64,000 nucleotides of DNA from Cucumis sativus. Its lineage: Eukaryota > Streptophyta > Magnoliopsida > Cucurbitales > Cucurbitaceae. Position 1 is the stretch's first letter; each line of letters opens with the position of its first letter. The notes under the pieces are model-generated. The model saw only the letters and a list, made by a program, of their open reading frames with translations. It did not search any database and was not told the DNA's origin. The position numbers were made by a program, and so were the translations under genes. Positions 12,762 through 27,300 of the stretch are shown here, in pieces. The DNA lies in assembly GCF_000004075.3 (NCBI RefSeq), contig NC_026656.2:4898001-4962000 (forward strand). The letters run 5' to 3'.

Positions 12762-15700
12762 TTTTGTCTTTACATTCAATTTTGTTAATTTTTCAAAAAA
12801 AATACAAATGTTAAATACTAGGATTGAAATATTCCATAAATTGGAAGTTTTTTTTTTAATCTAACGCCACTTCCGGTTGATAATACATATTTAACGTTAA
12901 TTAAGTTTTAGAAAGTTTTGATGTTAGTAATAATAGAAATGCTCTAAATTTTTACTCAATGTTATCATGACATAAAAAGTAATGGAATTGAAAAACTTAA
13001 CGTCACTATAATTAAATATGTCACAATTAGGCTTTCTTTTCGCATTATTACAAAAAATTAAAAAAAAATGGACAAAATTAATAATAAAAATTATGACTTA
13101 GTTTTTGAGGTAAATATTTTATATTTTCTTTTAATTTATATAGGTTTTGAACCAATTAAAATGATAGAATTGATGTAAATAGTTCTAGCTTTTTATAATA
13201 TTTAACATATATGTAAAATGAAAATCTCCACCCCAACTTTTAATCTTTGGTTAAATATATCATTTTGGTATTTGTATTTTTTAATTTCATTCTATTTTAG
13301 CTTTCTACTTTCATATCTTCATTCATACACTTTTAGTTCTACAAATAAACGATGCCTAATGTTTAATTTTGAGTTTTTTAGGAAAAAAAAGATTGGTTGT
13401 CATTCCTTCTATAAATTTAGAGGATATAGTGTCACATTGTGTCTTTTTCATACATGTAAATTATTATTGTTATTTAACAAATTTAAAGTTTAAATTAATC
13501 ATGATATGGTACACCTACGATTTATAAAATATATATAATCTAAATTTAGATAAATGAACGCGCGTGATCGACTAAAAATAAATATAAGACACAAAGTACT
13601 TGTTAAGATTTTAATACAATTTATGTTATTTGTATATACAAACTAATTTCCTAATTTTTATTAGATAGCATTTAATCATAGGTTCGTCAATCTAAACATA
13701 TCACAACCCTCAAACATAAGTGATAGAGATTGCTTTCATTTGGTCGAAAGTTCAAATCAATATATCCAATTTGTCAACTTTATTCTATTTATGTTATTTG
13801 AAGTTTTGTTTGGATTTAGTCGACAATAAAATCTCATCACAATTAAGTGTCAACATTTTTAAATACAATAAAACTAAATAATTCAAAATCATAGATATTT
13901 ATATGTTAGTTAAGGTAGACTTATTTTGACAAATTATGAATGTAGGTAAGTTAATTAAACGTGTTCCAAACAAAATATTTGATATCTAATTAATTTATTG
14001 ATCATGTAGTTAAGAAAATATTAAATTGTTATAAAAGTTATACTTTAGGTACTAAGACTACATTATTATCCAAAGGTTTTGATTGATTAAGACCTCAGAA
14101 AATAAAATAAAAAAAGTAAAGAAGTATTGAATTGATATATTAAATAAATTTATTCTGTTTTGGTTTTATTTGCCTCGCTGTTACGCTACGCTACTTCAAT
14201 TGCGTTTTTTTTTTCTTTTTTCTATTTTGTCTCTTTCTAATTTATTCATAGTTCAATTTAATTACTTAAAAACATATATTACCAATAAAAATGTTATGCG
14301 TTACAAAAAAAAATATGTATCAAGTTAATTCCACCTTAATTGTACACAATGTAACGAATTTTCAAATATTATTAAGTCATTTTTTAAAAGAAAAAATATT
14401 TATAAATTATAGTAAATTTGATTGCATTTAAGAGTTTTTTATTAGAAATAATTTAATTTCTTTATTCATAAGAATTTCTATCATTTTTATTATTGTTTTA
14501 AATACTAACTTGTTATTTTATAGTCAAAATATTATTTAATAATTAGAAAATTATTAAAAATGTTTTAGTAAAATTTCATATTATATCGTTCTATTAATGT
14601 ATATTGTTATTGTTGATTGATATGGATAGAATCTATTAGTGTCTACCATTTATATATATGTATATATATAATTTTGTTACACTTTATAGATATTTTTGTT
14701 TATTTTGTTATATTTGAAAACATCTATAATAATAATAATTAATTACTCATAAATCATTAATTTATTTTCAAGAATAAAAATGTAATTTTGTTTCGGGACA
14801 AAAAATATTGTTTGACTCAAAATTAACCTAAATAAATACTATATGTATACACACCGATGTTATTAAAGTCACTTGGGTCCATGAATTTAACAATTTAGTG
14901 CATGTTTGTTTCGGTATAGTTTAGTATTTAATTTATTGGGTGTATTTATGGTTTATTAAAAAGAAATATACACGTTTATTTTTTCATTTACCTTTTGCTC
15001 ATCAAAGTTTAATAAAGCATAGGATAACTAATTAAGAAATTACTTTACTAAAAGTCGGTTCAAGTTCCCATCTTAATTATTAATTAATTAATTAACAAAT
15101 ATACACAAAAAAAAAAATTGAGGTTCAATTTGAAAGTTATGTGAAAATTAATTTAGTAGTTTTGGATGAGTTTTTTTTTTTTTTTTTTTATCTATTAATA
15201 ATTTAATTGAGTTAAATTCGTCCCCAATTTTAATTTTATTTTAATTTGTATATTTGTTAGAGTTATTATTCTATGAAAGGAATTACTTGTTTCTTTCTAA
15301 TTATGCTCTCCTTCTTTCTTTCTCTTTTATCTTGAGTTGAGTTAAGAGTAAATATCGAAGAATTATGTCATATTGTTTCAAATTGTTATGTTTTTTTTAA
15401 TGAATATTGTTATTTGAAATAATGTTGGCAACTTGGGTAGATACTAGATAGGATTTCATCAACTCTTTCAAACGTGTTTAGATTAGCTAGCGATGTTTTA
15501 TTCTATATTTTGTATTATTTATCCTTCTAGAAATATAAATATAATTTGATGTACACATAAAGTCTAATTTATAATTTAAAGTGGATAAACCAATTATATT
15601 AAAATTATGTACCAAATAAGGATATATTAGAAGAAAATAAAAAAGTCAAACGTAAATGGGTATATAAAGAATCATCATGTAACTTTTCACAAAAATAAAA

Positions 15701-17849
15701 AAGAAAAATAAAGATAAAAAGCCTCATCTCATATGCCACTGAGATGCTTTATTAAACTCTAAAACAATTAATAACTAAAATATCAAACATATATGATATC
15801 TTGACCAATAGTACAATATTTTAACCGACTAAGCACTCATCAACTTGGCACACCCTATCATACACTATACTGTGTATATATATGTGTATGTTTTAGTGTC
15901 TTGAAATATGTAAAAGTTTATATGTTAATTAATTAAGTCAACACTAAGCTATAATGTTTATTGGAATTATAATTTTGGTTGACAAGACTTTTGTTATCGA
16001 GTAAAAATAATAGGTTAGAAGTCATATATTTTCCTATACATATCATTAAGTGTAAGAATCGTTTAAAGTTAGAGTAAATTGGTTGGTGATAAATTTGTAA
16101 ATATTTTAGTTAAAATATTACTATATTTTCATACAACTCATGTTACTATCCTGAGCAATTTTAAATATGTAAAATATAGTAAATTTTAAATCCTAATGGA
16201 ACGTTAATTTCTATCCCTATTAATATCTATCATTAATAAAATATAAACTTTTGCTACGTATTTTTAGCAATTTTGTCATTCATAGTAATTTAATTTACTA
16301 TTATTTGATGAGAATTTAAATATTCAACCTCGTGTAAAAGGATCAAAAACTTATTATCCTTTACTATCTAATTGAGTTTTACCCAACAAAAGAGCCTTTC
16401 TAGGAATTTTTTTTTATCTATATGTTTTGGATGTAGTTTCTATTTAGTCAATTAGTTTGCAAAATATTACGCATTTAGTATTTAAATTTTGAGTTTAATT
16501 TGAATCTAGTATGTTTGAAAATGGTACAAATATATCATTAGAATGTGATATTTATTTCAATTTGATTTTTATATTTAAAGATTAACACATTTACACTATT
16601 TTATTTGAGTGCAAGATATTACGAATAGTGTTAAATATTTAAATGATTTATAAAAACATTATTTACCCACGTTAGGATTTTTTTGACTTTCTTCCTTCTC
16701 TGTTTATTATAAACTTATATTTGTTTATTTATTATATTATTAATGAAACAAATATTAAAATGATTATTTATTACAAATAAAATACGAAATTAAGATGATT
16801 ATTTATTACAGAGAACATATGAGAGAGGTGAGAAGTTTTTCTTCATTATTTTTTTAAAAATGATAAATTTAATATTGACATTAATACAAAAAGAATGACC
16901 AGACATTCTTATAAATTAAAAAAAAAAACATTAATACGAATAATATTGTAAATTTAGAATTTGGCAAGTGATAGAATCATACAAATAAAAAAAATTATCT
17001 TAACCATAGGAAAAGAGTAAAAAAAAATTTAGAATTTGGTAAGGATAGAATAGTCTAAAAATGGTTTTTTTCAATAATTTTTAATATATTGAAGATAAGA
17101 ATTTAATTATTGTAAATTAATTAATATACAGTGAATGTAGAAACAGATAAAATTGTAACATAAAAATGAGATCCAATGTACCAAAAAAGTTTTAATTGAA
17201 TTAAATTTAGGTAGTTCCATTTCGTTTTTGTTAATTTTATTAATATTGGATTCTCACATCAATTTGAGGATCTTCTCCGTTTAACAACGTCCAGAAGTTT
17301 CCATTTTCTTTCACTATCATATTAATTGATTTTCACTTTCTCAAAAGAAAGAAAAGCGTCGAATATTATACCCTCAACGAGATCACACAACACAACCATT
17401 AATTTGATCTCACGCTTAAATTCATGGCCGATATTTATTCTCACCTTAAATTTTTTTTCATCTCTCTCTACAATCTATATCACTTTTTCTCGATTCTTAT
17501 TTCACAATCACAAACAATTTCAAACCCTCTCTTCCTTTTCACGCTAAACCTACGTCTTCCCTACCGCTGCTCCTTCATTCAGTTAAGTTTCTCATTTTTC
17601 CATTCATACTATTATTCTGTTTTTTTCAGTTTTTAAATTTTTTATTGAATGATGAATGAATTGGTTTGAGTTTACAGCTGAATCTTCTTTTGCTCACGAG
17701 TTCTTCTTCGTATGATCAACGAATCTGCTAAAATTAGCTTTTAATGTAGTTTTATCAATCAAATCTTAGGAAGTTTTGTGTTGGATTCAATCCTTGCGCA
17801 ATAGTTTAAGACAACGTGTGCAGAAGAATTTAGAGGGAAGGAGATAATA
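12491..17849. other. Gene-poor AT-rich intergenic tract
   Basis: The left end holds the epimerase leader and promoter. The rest is very AT-rich with A and T runs and no supported gene. A stretch at 17260-17740 is pyrimidine-rich on the + strand and reads like an orphan leader (see findings). Confidence 0.55.
12727..12762. repeat. (TTTC)n microsatellite
   Basis: About eight or nine perfect copies of a tttc unit, upstream of the epimerase gene. Confidence 0.9.
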
Positions 17850-18396
17850 AAAATCACACTTTATATAAGTTTATTGTTATCTAAAATATTACACTCTGCT
17901 GTACACACGGTTGTACTTCCTCAAGAAATGCAAATCAAAGAAGGAAAACTAAAAATGCAGACCAACTAATTTTTTCTTTCCTGAAAAAAATTGAATGAAA
18001 AAATAAAACTGAAAACTAAACATGTGCTCAAAAAAGGGGGAAAAAAATGCAAGCTCACAACATAGCTTTAACTTTAAAATGGACACCAAATGCTTAATAA
18101 AGGGAGAAAAAAAAAATCAAAGATCTTTGCAGTGGGCTGCAAGCAAAATACAAAAAAAAAAGGAAAAAACAAAACTCGAATTTGTCCATCAATCACGAAC
18201 ACAAGTCTCTGGGCAACAGAAGCAGCTAAAAATGCACTGAAGCTGTCCCTTCCACTCCTTACCGGTTGAGTCCAGCCAGTTGAGAAGGCTCCTTAGATCT
18301 AACAAGATGTAGACTTGAAACCCATGCTTCCTCCACTGGTAATATATTACTGCAGGAAATTGAATGATATGATCAAAGGAAACTGTAGGAGAAAGG
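17850..18396 (-). other. 3' UTR region of the villin gene
   Basis: About 550 bases downstream of the villin stop with no open frame on the gene strand. It probably holds the 3' UTR; the polyadenylation site is not resolved. Confidence 0.5.
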
Positions 18397-21300
18397 TTAG
18401 AACAGTTGAAGGGCCATTTTATGCTTATTCTGTTTCCATTTTGGCAACTTATAAAATGCCTCCTTTGTCATTCCAAACTTCTGCCTGAATTCTTCTGATG
18501 AGAGGTAAGTCTGCAGAGTAGCAAATTTAAACATCTTAGCAAAATATCATACTAAAAGTCAATAGATTCTAGTTGAAGCATAAGAACTGTTTTAACATCA
18601 CCTCTCGTTTTGTCACATCAATGTCCGAAACGGGGTCGGTTGACGTGGTTTTTAGGCGCTCATATGGATAAGTTGTGAGACCATCATCATCTTCAGCCTC
18701 ACCTTCTTTCACATCCTCTTGTATTGTGAGAGTTTCAATTCTGACTGTCTTTGCGTTCTCCTTCTCCTTATCATTAGTCTCTGGTTTATCATTATTATTA
18801 GTCTCTGGTTTAGGCTTGGGAGGCTCTGGAGTCACTGGTGTCACTTCGCCCAATAAGGTAATTATATGTCAGTTATGAATGCCATGAAAATAACCTCCAT
18901 AGATCTAGAAATTGAAGCATACCTTTTATTGAACGCGGTATAATAGCTTCTCGAGCAGGTGGTGGCTGTTCAAAGCTAGCACTAAGACTTGCTATTGATG
19001 TCGATTTTGCAGAAACTAATTTTGCTGAATCAGGGCTCATTGATTTTGGATAGATCTTTCTAACAACTGGGGGTGGAGTAGAAAGGTTTCTTGCATTGGG
19101 GTTCTCGAAGTTAGCAGCCAATGCATTGAAAGCAGGAGACCTCCCCCTTACACGAACCCTTTCAGGGCTAAAAGACATGCTTCTAGAGCGCTGTGATTTG
19201 TCTGGCACTGCAGATCTCCCACCATATGATACTGGTGTTCTTCGCTTTGGTTTCTAAGTAGTAGTGAAGTCACTTCTTAATAAAGATCCATACGAAATCA
19301 ATAAAGACAAGGAAACTAGGAAAAGAGTGTGAAGAGCAGAAAAGGGTAGTTGATGTTCATGTGAAGGGTTAAAGTGTATTATAGACTTGGAATATGTTTC
19401 ATGAAGTACAGTAATAGCTTAGCAAACAAACAATGCTGGCCACTAAGCGTCTCCCAAAGAAATGATAATGGAAATAACGTAATGCAGATTAAGAAAATCA
19501 ATGGACTGTGTTTGTGTGGCTGTTGATTGGGGTTAAGAAGTGACTAGGGAAGAAGCCTTACATCTACAGTAGGAGTGCCCCCGCTTTTAACTATTGTAAG
19601 TTTCCTTTGGAACGAGTTTCCGTGCATCTGTTTACGAATGAAAATATAAATCACTTGAAGATATTTTATAGGCACGTGTTCCAAAATAAATGTCGAATAC
19701 TTACCGAAGACTTTGCTGAGTCCCATTTAAAAAATCGTGTGAAGAAAGGGGGTTCACTTCCTTCCGTGATAATGTACACTGGAGCTTTAGAAGATAGATT
19801 TTCCAATAGGAAATCATGTTCTAGAAATTTCTGTTGCAGCCAAAAGAGGATTACCAACAAAGAAAATACAGTTTGTTAACAAGTTTGACAAGAAATTCTC
19901 AAAGGCAACGATGAATGAACAAACTGGAAACTTTTAGTATTAGACTCCCAAGATATGGAATAGATATAGACATGATGACATCGATATATTATCAACTTAG
20001 AAATCACACTGGTGAGGAAGAGAGACAGAATGCCATAGAATTCCTTCCCAATTGAATAGCAGATATGATACAGCAAGGAAACGAGAAAAAGTATCCAGGA
20101 AATACATGTGAAGTTGGCAGCCTTGAGCTTACAAGATTGACTAAACTATCCAGGAAATACATTTTTCGTACCTCGCCAATAGTTAAAGCATGCAATCTAC
20201 TCTTGGCGTCAACTTGTTGCCCGATCCATACATATATCTCTGAGTGATTATCCAGAATGTATATGTCTTCAGTCATCAGATCATCTTGATCAAAGTTATG
20301 TACTTCCACCACCTGCAAAACTTCACGTCAACTAACCTTCTAGGGAAAGAAAAGTCATTTACGCTTGTTATTTTATTTTTATTATTCTACAAGAAACCGA
20401 ACTTTCATTGAGCCAAAAAAGAATACCAGGGCACTAAAAAAATTCAACCCTACTAAAAGACATCTCGTTTTCAATTAAGAAAAATTAAAAACGCAATTTC
20501 AAGAAAACTTCAAATATTGAAATACTCCAAGGTTTTGGCTGTTAGTAAGATTGAGCCATGATCATAATGCAAGGTAAGATATTTCTGCTTACTCTGGCTA
20601 TAGGAAAAGGGAATCAAACTGAAGTGAAAATAGGAAATCATAAAAATGCATTCATTTTCCCAACAATAGTAAATACAGAATGAAATAGATTATGGCCAGA
20701 ACAAGAAAAGAACATACCTTCAAATTTCCTGCAAGTTCATCATGGCCATCGCAAGTTCACAGGAAAGGGGATCAGATTTAGAATTAGAAGTATAGCAAAG
20801 TTTACAAGATAAAAGCATACAATTTTCACTAGTGGAGGAATTATACAGACCTCTTGAGAAGGTACAAGAAAATAGGTGAGGATCACTCTCAGCATCTCGA
20901 CTGATTTTTTGGCTAGGATATTCAGATTTGCCTCCCAGCAAATTCCAAAATTGTTCAGATTCTGAGCCTTCCTTTTGTGATCTAGATTGCACATTGGGCT
21001 GCTGACAATTGAAACTTAAGTTAGAACGCAATCAGAGAATGTAACAAGGTAAAACAATAAGTAAATGTGAACCATTTTGTTAAAGAGCCAGTTTAAAATG
21101 AGTTCTGGCCAGTCTGGCTAAACAATACTTGAACTCACATGAGCGAGACTTCTTTTGCCAAAGTAAGATTTTTTATAACTAACCAAAGAATGGCATATGG
21201 ATGTGCAGAGATGCAATAAATTTATGCAACCAGGTTTAGTTCGTACAGAACATATTTGTCAAGAATGTTAAGAAGCCAAACTCTGTGCCCAAGGTGAGAA

Positions 21301-24300
21301 AAAATTAAGCAAACCTTTATCAAATCCAACAACCGCTCAACAAGTTCTTGATTATCTGAGTTTGTAAGGCTTCCAGACCATGTAAAGACACTGGAGCTAC
21401 TGTTCAATATGTAGCAGTAGGAGGAATTCAAAGACGACGCAACCTGACAGGGGAGAAAAAATAATAGAGAAAGGTAAGAAAATATATATAAATATAAATA
21501 TGTCTATCGATTTAAACTTTCAGGTTCGATGGTGATTAACATGATACCAATGTAGCTTTTGAGTTACATTTAGTTGTGGTTTATCATGATATCAGATCAG
21601 AAGAATTTTCTGCATTCATTTCACTAAAGACATGTTTGCCATGTGTGTGTGCATGATTAAAGAATAGAACTGAAAGTAGAACAAATTCAGGAAAAGTAAG
21701 TACCGGGTCTACTTGTATTGCTTGCATATTTTCAGGTCCAGAGCCCTGGACTCTAAATAATGCAACCCCATCTTCTTGGTAAGTTTCATCTTGAATTTCC
21801 TTCTCCGCAACATAATTCTTGTATCCCTTACTTAGGCCTCCCTGAAATGTATTTCATCACATTATCTAATTAGTCAGTCAAAATGAAGATATAGAATAAG
21901 GAAAAAAAAATCTCCAACTTAACCAACCTTGAAAACTACAAAGCTCTGGAAAATTGAATAAAATTGTATTGGTTCACTCCCTTCATAAATGCGTGCCTAC
22001 AGGACAACGAGTTGAATCAGAAAGAAGATAATAGGGAAATCAATGTACATCAATTCACAATCACCACCCAAGTGATGAATCTACCTGGACTGGGAGAAAT
22101 TTTAATGACTCAACCATCTTGTTTACCAGTGATAATGCTGAAGCTCTTTCTTCCTGGAGAAGATGAGCAAAAATAATAAGGCCTCAGATCAGGATGTATT
22201 CATGCAGTACAAAAATTAGATAGTAGGAAGAAAATGTGTGGTAAAAAACTAAGATACACAAAAGTCAAAACCCTACTTTTGATTTTCTATTACAATTTCA
22301 AATCTATTAGCCAGAATTGTATTAGAAAGTAAACTATTGTTTTTTTTATAAGAAACAGACATATTCAAAGAGCAAAAGAGAGCAGCCTAAGGACAAGGGA
22401 CAAGAGGGCCTTCCCCGAAAGTGTTTGGTGTATTTTGTACTTCACCAAGAAGCTGTGTGTTGAAACACAGTCCAAAAAGAACCAAAAGAATTGTAGTTGT
22501 CTTAAAAAATTCTACTATTCCTCTCTTTTCAAATACGACAAGGGACACTAGAATGATAATCTATGTCCTTTGTATTTGATCATTAGAATACAAGGGAGAT
22601 TGAAATCTAAAATGGAAGATCTATGAATGAATAACAGAACATGTTGGAAGTCCTAAAGTCAAATTAGTAAAGGATAATCTATGTCTCAAACTCTTGATCA
22701 AGGTCAAATGGCAAGGAGGATAAAGGTATACTAAGACTTATGGTACAGGCATGGATTTATCCAAACACAACAAATTATAGATAGAGCATTGCTTCCCAAA
22801 TTATAGTTTCCAAAAATACTTAAAACTTAGGGTGCGATCATGCACTAATGCATCAGATCCAATAGAAAAATTGAATATATTTATAAATTCAAGTTCTCCC
22901 ATGGTGATCATGTTAAAGTGTACGCATTGAATGCTTTAATGAAGGATACGTAACTTTAAATTTCGCTGTGATGTATATATATACATATAAAAGAAACTAA
23001 GCTTTCACTGAAAAAGATGAAAGGTACAGAAGACATAAAAGAAATGAACCCAAGAACAGAACAACCCCATGTACCCATTACTGAAAGCTTCAGGTTGAGG
23101 GAAACCAGAAGCTTTTAGAGTATTTATTACCTCCACACTTTGCTTCCCAAACCATGTTCCGATAAGATATTCATCTTTATCATCTCCAGAATACGAATAT
23201 TGGAAGATGTAGCAATCTCCACTGTAAAATTTTGACTGATCAGAGGCAGGAATGAGAATCTTTTCATTGCCACTGACTCGCCAAACCTGTCATGAAGAAA
23301 CAGAAGCAGTTGACTATAAGAAAAAGTAGTCAGCTAAATTTACAAATAAATTCTGAAACTGGATGGTTCCATACTACATCTTGCTTCTATATAGAAGAGC
23401 AAACAATGAGAACTCATAAAAAACAAAGTTCCAGAATGCCTAAAATGTAAATGACTTAGGGTGCTCTTGGGAGTGATAGTTGGAGTAGTGGTTTTAGAAA
23501 AAAAGTTTAGGTACAATTGATTTTGTAAAATTGATTTCTAAACAATCAAATTTATGCTTGGTAACAAACTCTTAAAATTGATTTTCAATCCTTATGTTTG
23601 ATACCAAAAGTGGATTTTAAACTATCAAATTACTAAAAAAAATGGTATTTAGGTATTTAAAAAACTATATAAAATAAGGTGGTGATTCTCAGTTAATCAC
23701 TTTTCAACGATCACTAGAGAGGTGATGCTTCAAAAATCAATTTTGAGTGATTTCTTGTTTTTTAAAATCACTTTCTTTAGGTTGCCATGCAATAACGATT
23801 TTGGCTACAAAATCACTACCAAACACACTATGATTTTACAGTAGCAATTGCTGATTAATATAGTTGACAGATATCAGATGTTCCATAAATTTCAAACCAA
23901 TAAACGCCTATTGGTGTTGGATTCATTCTTTTATTTCATTCATCAACGAACTGTTTCTATTACGAAAACAAAAATTCTGCTTGTCCTCTGTGTAGACCAT
24001 CCCCTTCAATTATATTTAAGTCAATTCTACCAAATGAGGAAGTAAATACTATCAGAACAGAATTTCACCAGGTCCATATTGGTTAAAGTCATGTTACTTC
24101 TGGGCATCCTAAAGACAGGTAAACCAAAAACCGGTTTTCCCTACATAGTCCATGTCAATTATCTGAAATTGGCTTTTAGATGAACTAAAAGACAGACGCA
24201 TTTCCTATAGTCAATTGCAAGAGCTGTCACCTGCAAGTTCCCAGTGCAATCAATGTATGGTTGGGGTTCTTCTTTTACAGGATCGGCTTTTAGAAGACCC

Positions 24301-27300
24301 TTGACATTAACTCCTTGACGCTTCAAAAGAGCTAAAAGAAATACCAAAGAATCAACATACAAGGAGTGAAGCCGGTGAAGCAATATAGATAAAACTGTTA
24401 TTTGGACAATACCAATGGAAAAGATTTCTAATTTTTTACTTTCTAACCTGCAACCTTTCCTCTACCATCCTCCGACACAACTACATTGGCAACTTGAGGC
24501 CATGAATCAAATTTAGACCGGAATGTTGCAGTCTCAAAACCTTCAATCACAAAAGTTATTTGTGATTTTGGTCTATCAGGTCCATGCACCAGTTGCTGTT
24601 CACTTAACAACACAAATTAATAAGAAATTCTACAATATCATATTGCACAAGTTAAATGGATTTCAGGTACATGATGAGCTGACCTCAGCAGCTGCAGTCG
24701 CCTTCTTGCGGTCATCAAGAGAGGTATTTCTTCCCATCCATGCAAATACTTCAAACCCACAATCTAGAATATAGCATTTATTTGTTTCTAGCAGGTCCCT
24801 TGTCAAAGATCCATCACCATGAGGTTCCAGCTGCCCCTTCTCAATTCTTTAAAAGCAAACATATAGCTTTCAGAACTACAGAGAGGTTTAGAACTGCTAG
24901 AATAATGGTTACCAACTTACCATCTTACATGGAAGTCCAGTGTATTTAGTTTCAGGATTTGTTAGTGGTCATTGGTTATTACACTATTAGTTGAAGATAA
25001 TTCTAGCTAATGATAGAACAAACAACAATTCTACTCATAAACCTTGAAACTTTTTAAAGAGAACAGAGAAATCCACATGCGAATCACAGATATATCAGAA
25101 GGGTCACAGGAGAAGAAAATAAAAAAAATGAGATAATATATTACCGAAATAGCTTAGTTGGATGAGAATCAACAGGCCTATCCTCATCACTTGTTGTTTT
25201 CCTTGGAAGTGGAGCAAAACCACCAAAAAAGCTCCAAAACTCTCCAGTTTCAGGATCAGCCATCAACTTTCCATCCTCTACAAAAAGTCAACTCACAAAC
25301 TGATATTCCTCAACGTTCATCTTTCACTTCCAACTCACATATCAATCGTTAACTTACCAATGGCAGCTATCTCACATTTTCCATTGTGATATGTATCTTT
25401 AACATATTGAACAACTTCCAATGCTTTTGCTCTCTCTTGAATAGACGAATTCGAACCGTTAAATTGGAAAATTTTTGACTTGGTATCTAGAACAAAAATG
25501 TCATCGTGATTGAGTGAAGATCGACTGAAAGGAACCTATTGCCACCACAATCCCAGAAAACTCAGCATTTATAGAAGGCTAAAGAATATCAACCGATACC
25601 TAAACAAAAACAAGAACTTGCCTCTTTAACATGGACAACACGTTTTCCTTTACACACAAACAACCGAGTTTTATGTTCCTCAGCCTCAGCATGTTTGAAC
25701 CCAGAAGCAAATCCACCTTCTTGAGGTATAATACATGGTTTGAAACAGGACAGGAATTTCTCAGTCTCGTGACCTTGAACCTCACGATATTGCACCGCAC
25801 GTCCACCTAGAGCTGCATCTAGTTCAATTGTCTTGATGGCAGCAGTACCAGCTTCATCCTGTGTATTAAGTTGCTGAATCCAAACTGTGCAAAAAATGGA
25901 CCTTGAAAAGGACATTATTGATTTTAGAAGCATTTACCTGAGTGGTATCTCTACCAAGCCAGTAATGAATATCATGTCGCAAGGAGCCACTCTTTAAGGA
26001 GGTTGTCTGCACAGAAAGGATTAAAACATGAAAAGCGTTTTTAATTTCTGGGAACTCCAAGTCAGTTAAAAACATGTGTTTGGTTAACTAATTCCCGGAA
26101 GTTATCTTCTCTCAATTTTTTAGTTTGATGATGATCTGTATTCTAGAACAAGGGAACTATGAGTTTGTGTAAATATGTTTGTTTTATGAATTTGTGATTC
26201 ATAAATGATCTATGGAATTAGCAAATTGAACGCTTGGGACAAGCAAATTCCGTGCATCATATGTAAAGGTCAGTCTCCAACTTTATGCAACACCTTCCAA
26301 CTTTTCTAAAGCCAACTTGAACCTAACTTAACCAGTTAAAACATGTGGTTTTGACCCGTTTAAATCCTCTCTTTATTGAACTCAAAAAAAAATTATAACA
26401 ATAAATAATTAACTCTAAAGGATCATTTTCAAATATAGTAAAATAAATTAAAATATAACAAAATTTTAAATCTGTCAGGGTCTATCAGTGAAAACAAAAG
26501 ACGCTAATAAAAGTAGAAAACAAAAGACGCTAATAAAAGTTTTGCTATTAAAATTTTTGTAAATATTTTTAAACAGTTTTGCTATTGAGATTTTGTTATA
26601 TTTTGTAAATATTTTCAAACAGTTTTCCTATTTACAACAATTTCTCCACCAATCAAATAAATAACTTGCTCAAACAATTTGTCAAGTGTGGCATTTCATT
26701 TTTGTCATGGGCATTATTATTATTATTTCTTTTAGAATAGTGTATCATGATAACCACTTCAAGTGGTACAAAATTGGAATTCTCAAATAATACAGCACAA
26801 CTCCTGTAATTTATTCAGAGTTTCCCACAACCTCAATCCATCTGTCCTCCCATGTCTAATTTTTGTAGCAAAATATAGCTACTTGTGGCAATTGAAAACT
26901 AATATACTAACAAGACAAGTTAAAATGGCATTCAACAAGTTGAGCATATAATCTTTGTCTGTCACAATAATTCCAAAACACATGCAGGAGACTAGAGGCA
27001 TATAAATGCTTCTTAGGCAGAAAAGTATGCATACAGAACTAATCTTTCGCATATCTTGGAAATGTACGTATACATGTGCTTCAATTTAGAGAATTAAAAT
27101 CCACCCCTTACCTTAAGAACGATGTAGGAGTCACCAGTAAAGAACTTTCCATAAGAAGGCTTTGGAACAGGAACAGGATTAAAATTTTCGATGCGCCATA
27201 TTTCAAGTCCACTTTTAGAGCGTCAAGGAGAAAAATGTAAAGTCATAGAGGAAATTAATAAATATTTAGTTGAATGGAAATCCAACCTTTCAACTAAAAC

